Origin: JAHFPN01 sp963765745
GTDB lineage: Bacteria; Pseudomonadota; Alphaproteobacteria; Rhizobiales; Xanthobacteraceae
Assembly: GCA_963765745.1 (NCBI GenBank)
Contig: CAVXXM010000013.1
Location: forward strand, 140,229 to 204,228
Direction of reading: 5' to 3'
DNA: 64,000 nt
Shown here: in pieces, positions 47,364-57,482 of the stretch
How the letters are laid out: each line of letters opens with the position of its first letter
How positions within the stretch are numbered: position 1 is the stretch's first letter
Notes under the pieces: generated by a model
Databases searched by the model: none
What the model was told of the DNA's origin: nothing
Seen by the model: only the letters and a program-made list of their open reading frames with translations
Translations under genes and position numbers: made by a program

Positions 47364-48395
47364 TCAGGCCTTAGCCGCGGCCGGCGCCTTCGTCTTCAGG
47401 CGGTTGAAGACCTTGCGCGTATTGCCCTCGAAGATCTTCCGCTTGTCCTCGGCCGACAGCCACGACACCTGGTCGACGTAGCGCTTGGTGTCGTCGAAAT
47501 ACTGGCCGGTCTGCGGATCGAGCCCTTTGACGGCGCCGACCATCTCGGATGCGAACAGGATGTTGTCGATCGGCACGACCTTGGTCAGCAGCTCGATACC
47601 CGGCAGATGATAGACGCAGGTGTCGAAGTAGATGTTGTTCTTCATCAGCTCGTCGAGCGGCGGCCGATTGTTGTTGAGCGCGAGCCCGCGATAGCGGCCC
47701 CAATGGAACGGCACCGCGCCGCCGCCGTGCGGAATGATCAATTTCAGCGTCGGGAAGTCCTTGAACAGGTCGGACATCATGAGCTGCATGAACGCCATGG
47801 TGTCGGCGTTGATGTAATAGGTGCCGGTGGTGTGCTGCGCCGGATTGCAGGAGCCGCTGACGTGGATCATCGCCGGCACGTCGAGCTCGACCAGCTTCTC
47901 GTAGAACGGATACCACCACTTGTCGCTGAGCGGCGGCGAGTTGAAGGAGCCGCCCGAAGGGTCCGGATTGAGATTGCAGCCGATGAAGCCGAGCTCGTTG
48001 ACGCAACGCTCGAGCTCGCGGGCGCTGTTCTTCGGCGGAACGCCCGGCGACTGCGGCAACTGGCAGACGCCGACGAAATTCTCCGGATAGAGCTTGCACA
48101 CGCGATGGATGAGGTCGTTGCAGATCTGCGACCATTCCATGCTCACGCTCTCATTGCCGACGTGGTGGCCCATGCCCGACGCGCGCGGCGAAAAAATGGT
48201 GAGGTCGGTGCCCCGCTCGCGCTGAAACTTGAGCTGCGCGCCTTCCAGGCTCTCGCGGATCTCGTCGTCGCTCATCTTCAGCGAGGCCTTGGTGGGCAGC
48301 GGCTTCTTTTCCTTGATCGCGTCGATCTGCTCCTTGCGGAAGCGATGCAGGTCCTTCGGCTCGGTCGTGTAGTGGCCGTGACAGTCGATAATCAT
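47364..48395 (-). CDS. ligJ: 4-oxalomesaconate hydratase (LigJ), amidohydrolase superfamily
   Basis: A 343-residue metal-dependent enzyme of the protocatechuate 4,5-cleavage pathway, hydrating oxalomesaconate to 4-carboxy-4-hydroxy-2-oxoadipate. The start at 48395 gives MIIDCHGHYTTEP with the HxH metal site; then SPRASGMGHHVGNE, GCNLNPDPSGG, MIHVSGSCNPAQHTTG, IPHGGGAVPFHWGRYRGL and FASEMVGAVKGLDP, all in the LigJ order and spacing. Divergent from the aldolase gene at 48,597, which may act on the next intermediate. Confidence 0.88.
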   Translation of the reverse strand: MIIDCHGHYTTEPKDLHRFRKEQIDAIKEKKPLPTKASLKMSDDEIRESLEGAQLKFQRERGTDLTIFSPRASGMGHHVGNESVSMEWSQICNDLIHRVCKLYPENFVGVCQLPQSPGVPPKNSARELERCVNELGFIGCNLNPDPSGGSFNSPPLSDKWWYPFYEKLVELDVPAMIHVSGSCNPAQHTTGTYYINADTMAFMQLMMSDLFKDFPTLKLIIPHGGGAVPFHWGRYRGLALNNNRPPLDELMKNNIYFDTCVYHLPGIELLTKVVPIDNILFASEMVGAVKGLDPQTGQYFDDTKRYVDQVSWLSAEDKRKIFEGNTRKVFNRLKTKAPAAAKA

Positions 48396-48596
48396 GATTC
48401 CAACGCTGCTGATGGTGGGCGGGGCCGCGCGGCGCCGACCGCTCCGCACGCGACGCGCAGAATGCTAGGGCCTGCCTGCGATTGTCAAACCTGAAAGCCT
48501 GCCCACCTCGCTTGTGAGCCGAACGTCCGATCGGCTATATCCGCGATGCTCAACCGCGCGAGCGAGCTGCGCGAAGTTAGTGTCCAGGAGAACCGC

Positions 48597-49460
48597 ATGG
48601 CTGAACTTCCGCGCCTCAACGGCATCATCCGCGCGCTCGAGCAGGGCCAGGCGGCCTTCACCGCCTTCTCGCCGGCGGAGAACGACTCGGCGATCGCGAT
48701 GAGCGCGTCGAAGTTCGACGGCGTCGTGTTCGAGATGGAGCACAATCCGTGGGACGGCCGGGCGCTGCGCGACTCGCTGCAATTCATGCTGAACCGCGGG
48801 CAGATCGTGAAAGGCGGCTCGCTGGCGCCGGCGGTGACGCCGATGGTGCGCATCCCGGTGAACGGCGTGGAAAAAGGCCAGTGGCACGCCAAGCAGGCGC
48901 TCGATCTCGGCTGCTACGGAATCGTCTGGCCGCACATCAGCAACGCCGACGAGGCCTATAACGCGGTGGCCGCCTGCCGCTATCCGCGGCTGAAGACCGC
49001 GCCGCGCTACGAGCCCGCCGGCATCCGCGGCGACGGGCCGACCGGGGCGGTGCGCTATTGGGGCCTGACGCAGCAGGAATATTACCAGCGCGCCGACGTG
49101 TGGCCGCTCGATCCCAAGGGCGAAATTTTCGTCATTCTGCAAATCGAGGACACCAAGGGCGTCGAGAACCTCGACGATATCCTGAAGCGCGTGCCCGGCA
49201 TCGGCGCGATCCTGATCGGCGAAGGCGATCTCGGCCAGGAGCTGGGATTCCCGCGCCAGTACGAGCACCCGAAGCTGCTCGAGCTGATGGCGCACGTGGT
49301 CAAGACCTGCAAGGCGCACAACGTGGTCGTCGGCCATCCGCACGTCGAGGTCGGCAACGCCGAGCGCATCATCAAGGAGGGCTACCGCTTCCTGATGTGC
49401 CAGCCGACCCGAAGCTACGCGCATCTCGACAAGGCGCGCGAGCTGGCCGGACGGAAATGA
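48597..49460 (+). CDS. HpcH/HpaI-family aldolase
   Basis: A 287-residue metal-dependent aldolase/citrate-lyase-like TIM barrel. Start at 48597 with CAGGAG upstream. Recognised from GVVFEMEHNPWDGRALRDSL, TPMVRIPVNG, the catalytic region LGCYGIVWPHI and IGEGDLGQELGFP. These enzymes split 4-hydroxy-2-oxo acids to pyruvate or oxaloacetate plus a smaller acid. Next to ligJ it could split the carboxy-hydroxy-oxoadipate, the step done by LigK/GalC (a different family) elsewhere; this is inference. Confidence 0.83.
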   Translation: MAELPRLNGIIRALEQGQAAFTAFSPAENDSAIAMSASKFDGVVFEMEHNPWDGRALRDSLQFMLNRGQIVKGGSLAPAVTPMVRIPVNGVEKGQWHAKQALDLGCYGIVWPHISNADEAYNAVAACRYPRLKTAPRYEPAGIRGDGPTGAVRYWGLTQQEYYQRADVWPLDPKGEIFVILQIEDTKGVENLDDILKRVPGIGAILIGEGDLGQELGFPRQYEHPKLLELMAHVVKTCKAHNVVVGHPHVEVGNAERIIKEGYRFLMCQPTRSYAHLDKARELAGRK

Positions 49461-50371
49461 GGCACATGGGCGCCTATCCCGCGAGCGGCCCGGTCACGCT
49501 CAATGTCAATCTCGGCGATCATCCGGTCACGCGCGCGCTGAAAGCGGGCGAGATCAAGTCCGATCTGGTGACGTTCGATTTCTGCGGCCCGAAGGTGGCG
49601 AACCAGGGCTTCAAGCCCATGGTGCGCGAGGGCCAGTACGACGCCGGCGAGCTCGCCATCGTCACGTTCCTGCAGGCCAAGGTCTATGGAAAGCCCTTGA
49701 TCCTGCTGCCCGCCACCGTGCTCGGCCGCTTCCAGCAGCACACCATCGTCTATAACGCCGAGCGCGGGCCGCTGAAGCCCGGCGATCTCACCGGCAAGCG
49801 CGTCGGGCTCAGGTCCTATTCGGTGACGACCGCCACCTGGGTGCGCGGCATCCTGCAGCACGAGTACGGCGTCGATCTCGATCGCGTGACCTGGGTCTGT
49901 TCCGACGACGGGCACTTGGCCGAGTATCGCGATCCGCCCAATGTCGAGCGCACACCGCCCGGCGCCAAGCCGTTCGACCAGATGCTGCTGGACGGCGAAA
50001 TCGACGCCGCGGTGATTCCGGATACGCCGAAGGACCCGCGCATCCAGCCGCTCATTGCCGATCCGCAGGCCGCCGCGCGCGCCTGGTACGAGAAGAACAA
50101 GGTGATTCCGATCAATCACCTGTTCGCGGTGCAGAAGCGGCTCGCCGACGCGCGGCCGGACGCGGTGCGGGAAATCTACGGCATGCTCTCGGAGAGCAAG
50201 CAGGCCGCGCCGCCTGCGGCCGACGGCATCGATTTTTTTCCGTTCGGGTTAGACGCGAACCGGAAGCCGCTCGAGACGATCGCGCAATATGCCTTCGAGC
50301 AGAAGATCATTCCGCGGAAGCTCGAGGCCGACGAAGTGTTCGCCGAGGCCCGGCGAATCCTAGGCTTCTGA
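49457..50371 (+). CDS. 4,5-dihydroxyphthalate decarboxylase-like protein (periplasmic-binding-protein fold)
   Basis: A 304-residue protein with no signal peptide. ATG at 49457 overlaps the aldolase stop (ATGA). Sequence resembles the phthalate-pathway 4,5-dihydroxyphthalate decarboxylase group, itself related to NMT1/ThiY binding proteins: YDAGELAIVTFLQAKVYGKPLILLP, DLTGKRVGLRSYSVTTATWVRGILQHEYGV and DGEIDAAVIPD. Decarboxylation of dihydroxyphthalate gives protocatechuate, which would feed LigJ's pathway. Its end overlaps the convergent livM by 12 bases. A cytoplasmic binding role is an alternative. Confidence 0.72.
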   Translation: MRHMGAYPASGPVTLNVNLGDHPVTRALKAGEIKSDLVTFDFCGPKVANQGFKPMVREGQYDAGELAIVTFLQAKVYGKPLILLPATVLGRFQQHTIVYNAERGPLKPGDLTGKRVGLRSYSVTTATWVRGILQHEYGVDLDRVTWVCSDDGHLAEYRDPPNVERTPPGAKPFDQMLLDGEIDAAVIPDTPKDPRIQPLIADPQAAARAWYEKNKVIPINHLFAVQKRLADARPDAVREIYGMLSESKQAAPPAADGIDFFPFGLDANRKPLETIAQYAFEQKIIPRKLEADEVFAEARRILGF

Positions 50372-51424
50372 CTTCTTTTCCCCGCCGGCATCGATCAAGC
50401 GGCGCTGCAGCGGGAACAGCACGATCTTGTAGCGGTCGGCGACGAAGCCCCAGATGCCGCGCGGCGCGAACAGCATGATGCCGATGGCGAGCGCGCCGAG
50501 CAGGATCAGATACCAGGACCCGAAATCGGCAAGATAGCTCTGCAACAGCCAGAAGATGATGATGCCGACGATCGGGCCTTCGATCGTGCCGATGCCGCCG
50601 ATCACCACGACGAAGATCACGTAGGCGGTCCAGTCGAGCACCGAAAAAGCGGCGTCGGGCGAGATGCGCGCCTTCTGCAGGTAGATCAGCGCGCCGATCA
50701 TGCCGGTCATGGCCGCGGTCACCGCATAGACCCAGAGCTTGGTGCGATAGGAGTCGACGCCGACGCTCTCGGCGGCAAGCTCCGAGTCGCGGATGGCGGC
50801 GAGCGCCAGCCCGCGGCGCGAGCGCAACACGTAATAGACGCCGAGAATGGTGCCGATGGCGAGCGCGAGCGCGATCCAATAGATCAGCATGTCGCGGGCG
50901 ACGGCGGTGCGCACGTCGAAGAAGGTCTTGAGCCACTCCATGCCCGCGACGCCGTTGGTGACGGAGACCGGCAGCGACGTGCCGGTGCCGCCGCCGAGCT
51001 CCTTCACCTGCGCGAGCACCAGCCGAAAGACCTCGGCCACCACCCAGGTGCCGATGGCGAAATAGGCGCCGCGCAGGCGAAACACGACGAGCGCGGTGGG
51101 GAACGCGAAGATACCCGCGATCACGCCGGCGAGCACGATCGCCACCAGCGCATCGAGGCCCATGAGCACCGTGAACGCGAACAGGAGATAGCCGCCGAGG
51201 CCGACGAACGCCTGCTGGCCGACCGACACCAGCCCGGCATAGCCCGCGAGCAGGTTCCACAGCTGCGCCAGCGCCAGCATGTAGAAGACGAAGATCAGAT
51301 CCTGCACGAGCCCGCGGCCCGCGAACAGCGGCAGGAATACCAGCACGACGACGAGCGCCGCGCCCGCGAGCGCCACGTAGCGCGAGATGTCGGTCGCGAT
51401 CTCGATCCGGTAATTGCCGCGCAT
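50360..51424 (-). CDS. livM: Branched-chain amino acid-type ABC permease LivM (second system)
   Basis: A 354-residue permease. ATG at 51424 gives MRGNYRIEIATDISRYVALAG; the same frame also runs through much of livH because of indels there, but livH stops at 51432 once repaired. Blocks: LAQLWNLLAGYAGLVSVGQQAFVGLGGY and AAIRDSELAAESVGVDSYRTK (ATPase-contact loop). Convergent with the dihydroxyphthalate-decarboxylase-like gene. Confidence 0.9.
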   Translation of the reverse strand: MRGNYRIEIATDISRYVALAGAALVVVLVFLPLFAGRGLVQDLIFVFYMLALAQLWNLLAGYAGLVSVGQQAFVGLGGYLLFAFTVLMGLDALVAIVLAGVIAGIFAFPTALVVFRLRGAYFAIGTWVVAEVFRLVLAQVKELGGGTGTSLPVSVTNGVAGMEWLKTFFDVRTAVARDMLIYWIALALAIGTILGVYYVLRSRRGLALAAIRDSELAAESVGVDSYRTKLWVYAVTAAMTGMIGALIYLQKARISPDAAFSVLDWTAYVIFVVVIGGIGTIEGPIVGIIIFWLLQSYLADFGSWYLILLGALAIGIMLFAPRGIWGFVADRYKIVLFPLQRRLIDAGGEKKSEA

Positions 51425-51431
51425 CGGCGCC

Positions 51432-52303
51432 TCAATCGACCGCGCGCGGGAACAGGCCGCGCGGCCGCAGCACCAGCACCACGAGGAACGCGAGGTGCCC
51501 GGCGAGAATCTGCCATTCGGCATTGATGTGGGCGCCCAATGGTCTGCGCCACGCCGATGATGATGCCGCCGGCCAGCGTGCCCCAGAGCGAGCCGAGGCC
51601 GCCGATGATCACCGCCTCGAAGGCATAGATCAGCCGCGCCGGGCCGATCGAGGGATCGAAGTTCGCGCGCGTGCCGAGATAGAGCGCGGCGATCGCGGTG
51701 ACGACCATGGCGACCGCCATGGCGAGCGCGAAGATGCGGCGGTTGTCGATGCCCATGAGCTGGGCGATCTCCGGATCGTCGGAAGTGGCGCGGAAGGCGC
51801 GGCCGAGCGGCGTGCGGTAGAACAAGTAATTGAGCGCGAAGATGACGGCGACCGCGGACGCGAGCGTCGAGCAGCGGCATGACGCCGACCGCGAGCCCCG
51901 GCAGCAGCGAAACCGAAGCCGTCTCCAGCACGCCCGCATCGAGACGCTTGGTGTCGGCGGAAAAGGCCTCGAGCAGCCCGTTCTGGATGATGATGGAGAG
52001 GCCGAAGGTGACGAGCAGCGGCGGCAGGATGTCGCGGCCGAGCGTGCGGTTGAGCACGAAGTGCTGGAGCGCGTAGCCGAACCCGAACAGGATCGGCGCC
52101 GCCAGCAAGAGCGCGCCGAAGCTGTTGAGCCCCAGCGCCTTGGCCAGCGCGAAAATCACGAAGGCCGCGAGCACGATCAGGTCGCCGTGCGCGAGATTGA
52201 CCAGGCGCATGATGCCGAAGATGAGCGAGAGCCCGAGCGCGAACAGCGCATAGAGGCCGCCGAGCAGCACGCCCTGGATGATGGTGTCGAGCAAGGCGAG
52301 CAT
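51432..52303 (-). pseudogene. livH: Branched-chain amino acid-type ABC permease LivH (second system), two frame breaks
   Basis: About 289 residues when repaired. Start at 52303: LLGGLYALFALGLSLIFGIMRLVNLAHGDLIVLAAF, the standard LivH opening. An extra base near 51867 splits VGVMPLL from TLASAVAVIFALNYLFYRTPLGRAFRAT; another near 51534 splits GVAQTIG from AHINAEWQILAGHLAFL. It ends LFPRAVD at 51432. Three bases after livF. Confidence 0.86.
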
Positions 52304-52306
52304 CGG

Positions 52307-53009
52307 TCAGGTCCCGAAATAGGCGGCGTGAATCTGCTCGCGCGTGAGCGCGGACGGGTTGCCGGAGAGCGAAACGCGGCCTTCCTGGAAGCAATAGACG
52401 CGGTCGGCGACCTTCATGCGCCTGCACGATGTCCTGCTCGACGAGGATGATGCTGGTGCCGCCGGCCTTGATGCGCGGCAGCGCCTGGTAGATGTCGCGG
52501 ATCACGATCGGCGCGAGGCCGAGGCTGATCTCGTCGCACAGCAGCAGGCGCGGGTTCGACATCAGCGCGCGGCCGATCGCGGCCATCTGCTGCTCGCCGC
52601 CGGAGAGCGTGGTGCTGGCCTGATGCCGCCGCTCCTTGAGCACCGGGAACAGCGCGAAGATCGCCTCGACCGACCAGGGCCCGGGCACGGCGCGGCCGTG
52701 GGCGCCGATCAGCAGGTTCTCCTCGACGGTCAGCGACGGAAACAGCCGCCTGCCCTCGGGCACCAGCGCGATGCCGAGGCGCATGATCTCGGCCGCGCCG
52801 AGCGCGCCGATCGGCTTGCCGCCGAAATAAACGCTCCCGGGCTCGCTCGGCAGCAGCCCGGCGACGGCCTTGAGATAGGTGGACTTGCCGGCGCCGTTGG
52901 CGCCGATGATCGCCACGGTCTCGCCCTCATCGAGCCGCGTGTCGATGCCGAACAGCGCCTGAAAGTCGCGGTAGAAAGCGACAAGGTTGGTGGTTTCGAG
53001 GAGCGCCAT
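52307..53009 (-). CDS. livF: Branched-chain amino acid-type ABC ATPase LivF (second system), one frame break
   Basis: About 233 residues. Start at 53009. Walker A GANGAGKST, signature LSGGEQQ, Walker B LLLCDEISLGLAP (Cys before the Asp) and the VEQDI H-loop region, where glutamine-aspartate replaces the common histidine. An extra C near 52418 splits DIVQA from MKVADRVYCFQEGRV; the repaired end is AAYFGT at 52307. Confidence 0.88.
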
Positions 53010-53020
53010 GGGCCGTCCCG

Positions 53021-53738
<718 letters not shown>

Positions 53739-53752
53739 GCCGTCTCAGCGAA

Positions 53753-53775
53753 GGGGCCGGGCAATGCCCGGCCCC
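53753..53775. terminator. Intercistronic stem-loop between the Liv binding protein and livG
   Basis: GGGGCCGGGCA (53753-53763) and TGCCCGGCCCC (53765-53775) form a near-perfect palindrome. It occupies the gap after the binding-protein stop, as in the other transport operons in this window. Confidence 0.65.
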
Positions 53776-53788
53776 CGATTGTAGACGA

Positions 53789-55124
53789 TTACCGACAGAA
53801 GCGATCAGGCGATCGGCTTCCATCTTGCCGCCCACCGGGATGATTCGGCGCGGTGCGGTTGTCGGTGATGACGATGTCGTACTTGTTGCCGTCCTTGATG
53901 CGCCACTGGCCGCCGACCAGCGGCGTCTTGGTGACGTTCTTGGCGGCGAACGGCGGCACGCCGGCGCCGTTCCACTGCACCTTGCCGACCACCGTGTCGA
54001 GATTGGTGGCGGCGATGGCGGCGGCGGTCGCCTTGCCAGTTGCCGATCTCGGCCGTGCGCTTCAGCACGTCGAGCCCGACCTCGTAGAGCGAATGGGCGA
54101 AGCCGATCGGCTGCGTCCATTGCTGCTTGGTCGCGGCCGTCGTAGGCGTCGGCGAGCTGCCGCGCGGTCTGGCCGGTCATCGACGACTTGAACGGATGGC
54201 TCGGCGACCACCACACCTCCGACGAGAGGTTGTTGCCGTCGCGGCCGAGCGCCTCGACCGAGCATCGGGAACAGGATCGCCTTGCCGACCGAGGCGGCCT
54301 TGGGCTTGAAGCCCTGCTGCAGCGCCTGTTTCCAGAAGGTGGTGAAGTCGGGCGGCAGCACGACGCCGGTGATGATCTCCGCATTGGCGCCCTTGAAGGC
54401 GGTGATCTGGGCCGAGAAATTGTCGGTGAGGTTCTGGTAGCGGCCCGGATCGAACAGCTTGTAGCCGAGCTTGTCGAGCGCCGGCGGGAAGCCGACCTGC
54501 TTGTCGCCCCAGGCATTGCCGTCGCCGTCGTTGGGGAACAGCGCGCCGACCGTCTTGTTGGTCTGCAGCTGGCCCCACATGTTGGTGAAGACCGCGATCA
54601 CGTCCTCGAGGCCCCAGAAGTAGTGATAGACGTAGTTGAACGGCTTCCAGGCCGGCGGGCCGCCGGCCGGGTTGGCCTGCTGGCCGATGAACCAGGGCTG
54701 CCACGGCGCAAGCGGTCGAGACGCAGGCCACTTCCTCGATCTCGCATTGGGTGCAGACCGGGTTGGTGGTCTCCGGCGTGTTGCCGACCAGCATGAGATC
54801 GATCTTGTCCTGCACGATCAGGTCTTTGGCGACCTGGGCGGCGCGGTTCGGGTTCGACTGGCTGTCCTTCACGATGACCTGGATCGGGCGCCCCTTCAGC
54901 CCGTTCTTGGTCGCGTTCCTGAACTGGTTGAGCATGAAATGGTCGGCCTCGGCGAAGGCGGCGAGCGGGCCGGTCGCCGGGCTGACATAGCCGATCTTGA
55001 TGGGGCGGGCCTGCGCGATCGCGGGCGCGTAGACGCCCGCCGCGGCCATCGCGCTGGTCGCGGCCGAAATTTTCAGAAGCGTGCGGCGGTCGATGCCGCG
55101 CGGAGTGTCCTTGCGTGTGGTCAT
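53789..55124 (-). pseudogene. Liv-type ABC substrate-binding protein (second system), many frame breaks
   Basis: About 443 residues when repaired. Start at 55124 with a Tat-like signal (DRRTLLKISAATSAMAAAG, twin arginine, cleavage near AIAQA), then IKIGYVSPATGPLAAFAEAD. Extra bases near 54711, 54256, 54129, 54035 and 53842 and a lost one near 53803 split it. The pieces APWQPWFIGQQANPAGGP, YVYHYFWGLEDV, SEVWWSPSHPFKSSMTG, KQQWTQPIGFAHSLYEVGLDVL and NLDTVVGKVQWNGAGVPPFA follow each other in order. First gene of the second Liv operon; its ligand may be an aromatic acid given the neighbours. Confidence 0.8.
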
Positions 55125-55512
55125 TGGCGTGGTCCTCCCGGGAAACTGCGGCCAGAACCGCCTGGCCGGGTCCGTTATTTTTTGGTGCCGCCGGGCGGAT
55201 GCTCGCCCGGCGATTGGCGGGAATTCTAGCCGTGGGCGGGCGCCGTCAGCAACATGATAGAGATGGCCAGCGGAACCCGGACTTGTCCCACCGGTGGCTC
55301 ACTTGCCCACGAGCTTCTTATGCAGGCGTCGAGCGCGCCCGAGGACCTTGATCAGACGAACAGCCACCGGCGGCGGGAGCAGCCTATCGTAGCGATCATG
55401 CTGCTCGATCAACCGATTTTGGCAATGCGAAGTGGCTTACGTGCGGCCAAGGTTCTTGGTAAATATTTGGTCCAATTGATCAATCGATCTGCAAGTCATG
55501 CCAGATCGTGCC
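55125..55512. other. Intergenic leader region between the second Liv operon and the glycan island
   Basis: 388 bases without a supportable gene. Two hairpins lie just upstream of the Liv binding-protein start: CGGCCAG (55149-55155)/CTGGCCG (55162-55168) and GCCGGGCG (55190-55197)/CGCCCGGC (55204-55211). They may lie in the leader of that operon. From about 55,400 rightward the GC content falls visibly, marking the edge of the island. Confidence 0.4.
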
Positions 55513-56878
55513 TCAGGCTCGGAAACGCCTGATTATATTTTGCAACAAAAGGCGCGCTACGGCCCCGCGTGATTTCATTACTCGGTCACGTTCAGCAATT
55601 TCGTCTGTCGCGATGTGCGATTGCACGGTCACGCGCTGCCAGCTCGGTGTCGCGATATGCGATTTCAAGGTTACGCGCGGCGAGTTCGTTGTCGCGATGT
55701 GCGATTTCACGGTCACGCGCGGCGAGTTCGTTATCACTCCACGTGATTATGCGGCACGGCGGCGAGTTCGTTGTCACGCCACGCAATGCCTCGATCGCGC
55801 ACGGTGAGCTCATTTTCATACCAAGCAACTTGTCGGATACGTGCCGCGAGCTCGTTATCACGCCACGTATTGTCTCGATCACGGTCAGCTTGCAACCTGT
55901 CATGCAATGAGTGAAAGCCAAACGTGGCATGAAAACGTCTGCCCAAGAGACCAATTCCGGAGCGGGATCGTTCATGCACGCATTAACAATATCGTTGAGC
56001 AATTTGAGCTATTCTTGGCTGTGAGCAGCAGCGCCAACAATCGGTAGCGCTGGTCCTCCTCCAGCGTGCTGAATGGCTCTTGTTTAAGGTGCCAGTATAT
56101 CAGCTCCGAGATCAGATATAGAGCCGATCTTGTTTCGATCAGCGGCAACAGATTTTTCTGAAACAGGTAAGACATCTCAAGAAAGACGCGCTAGCAGGAT
56201 CGCGCTGGCTCACGGAATCTTCATGAAGGCGATAGGCCAGCAACGGAATTGGGACCACGCCGAAACGGTAGCCGAGCGCGTAAGCGCGAACCCAGAAATC
56301 TAAGTCCGATGCGATTGCCATCGTGGAGTCGCGTGGCCCGATGCGCTCGTGGGCGGATCGCATGAGCATCACGGAAGAACTAGTCAACTTGTTCCAACCG
56401 ACCCACGTGTCGAGTGCATTCAAGTCATAAGGCTGATTGAACAGATGTTCATATCTGTCGGCTTGTGGATGGCGATTCCCATCGTTGTCGACGAAATTCA
56501 CGTATGTGCCGACGATATCGACGTCGGGTTGTTGACGAAAATACTCAAGTTGCTCTTCTGTCTTTCGCGGCTCGATCCAATCGTCGGAATCGACATAGGT
56601 GATGTATTTACCCCGTGCTAGGCTAGCAGCTTTATTGTAGGTCAAGTTCATCCCGATGTTTCGCTCGTTAACATGGAGATGGATACGTCGATCAGAAAAG
56701 GATCGCGACCACGTCGAGAGAAGCATCAGTGGACTTATCATCGATTACGATGATTTCGAAATTCTGCTCCGTTTGATCTAAAATACTTTTCAACGTCTGT
56801 CGGATGAACTTCCCGTAATTGTAATTAGGCTACAATGAACGTGACCAAGGGTCGTTCGGTTGCGTTAGTGCTCATCAT
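55513..56878 (-). pseudogene. Family 2 glycosyltransferase with C-terminal repeat coiled coil, many frame breaks
   Basis: Reading the frames in order gives one protein of about 450 residues. ATG at 56878 starts ERPLVTFIVPNYNYGKFIRQTLKSIL; extra bases near 56832 and 56717 lead into the GT-A core GKYITYVDSDDWIEPRKTEEQL (the DxD-like DSDD) and ASDLDFWVRAYALGYRF. Breaks near 56210 and 56195 lead to a helical section (FLEMSYLFQKNLLPLIET, then LKLLNDIVNACMNDPAPELVSWADVF). The C-terminus is a 14-residue repeat coil (NELAARDREIAHRD type) ending LLLQNIIRRFRA at 55513. Domain order is consistent; the number of breaks makes boundaries approximate. Confidence 0.7.
55608..55889. repeat. 42-base tandem repeat encoding a 14-residue coiled-coil unit
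   Basis: Units begin at 55608, 55650, 55692, 55734, 55774, 55816 and (partial) 55858. All full units are 42 bases except the one at 55734, which is 40 and explains the frame break there. On the minus strand each encodes two heptads of the form xELAARDREIAHRD. The first three units are most alike; the outer ones have drifted. Confidence 0.85.
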
Positions 56879-56940
56879 GAGAATACTAGACATTCAATCG
56901 CGGGCTGCGGCAAGCCGGCCCGTTTGCGAGCGCTAATTCC

Positions 56941-57474
56941 ATGCCGATATCCGGAATTGCATTTCGAGAAATGCAACACCAGGACCTGCCGTTCCTGGTC
57001 GGCGTGCGCAATGATTGTCGCACAATGCTGCACGACGATACCGAGTTCACGCTTGCGCAGGCGCAGGAGTGGTTCAAGGCCGCGCGTCCGCAATTCTACA
57101 TCGTAACGCATGACGGCTCACCGATCGGCTATTTCCGGACTTCGAATTGGAGCGATGCGAACAGGCATGTCTATGTCGGCTGCGATCTCCGCGCGGACTA
57201 CCGTGGCAAGGGCTTTGCGCAGACGGCCTATCGCATCTTTCTGCGCTTTCTGTTCGAGGAATGCGGCATGAACAAAGTCTCGCTCGAAGTATTGGACCAC
57301 AATGAGCGCGCCCAGCGGCTATACAAGCGCCTTGGATTCGTTCTCGAGGGCATCAAGCGGCAGGAGGTGTGGCGGAATGATCGGTACCTGGACAGCTTGT
57401 TGTTCTCAATGTTGAGGTCCGAATTCAATTCCCGCCATGGTGTCGGCGACGAGCAAATGCAGCAATCGTCCTAG
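56941..57474 (+). CDS. GNAT-family N-acetyltransferase
   Basis: A 177-residue acetyltransferase of the RimJ/RimL-like group. N-terminus ISGIAFREMQHQDLPFLVGVRND; acetyl-CoA loop YRGKGFAQ; C-terminal VLDHNERAQRLYKRLGFVLEG, the usual GNAT end. Eight bases before a DegT-type aminotransferase, so it probably acylates the amino sugar that enzyme makes (a PseH- or FdtC-like role). Divergent from the GT2 gene. Confidence 0.85.
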   Translation: MPISGIAFREMQHQDLPFLVGVRNDCRTMLHDDTEFTLAQAQEWFKAARPQFYIVTHDGSPIGYFRTSNWSDANRHVYVGCDLRADYRGKGFAQTAYRIFLRFLFEECGMNKVSLEVLDHNERAQRLYKRLGFVLEGIKRQEVWRNDRYLDSLLFSMLRSEFNSRHGVGDEQMQQSS

Positions 57475-57482
57475 AGCACGCC

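Noticed and set aside
50360..52303. A fused LivH-LivM protein of 647 residues
   Set aside because: The in-frame fusion arises only because two indels in livH combine. Repair gives a livH stop at 51432 and a separate livM start at 51424.
55608..55889. CRISPR-like array
   Set aside because: The 42-base units are contiguous with no spacers, and they encode a regular heptad coil in frame with a glycosyltransferase.
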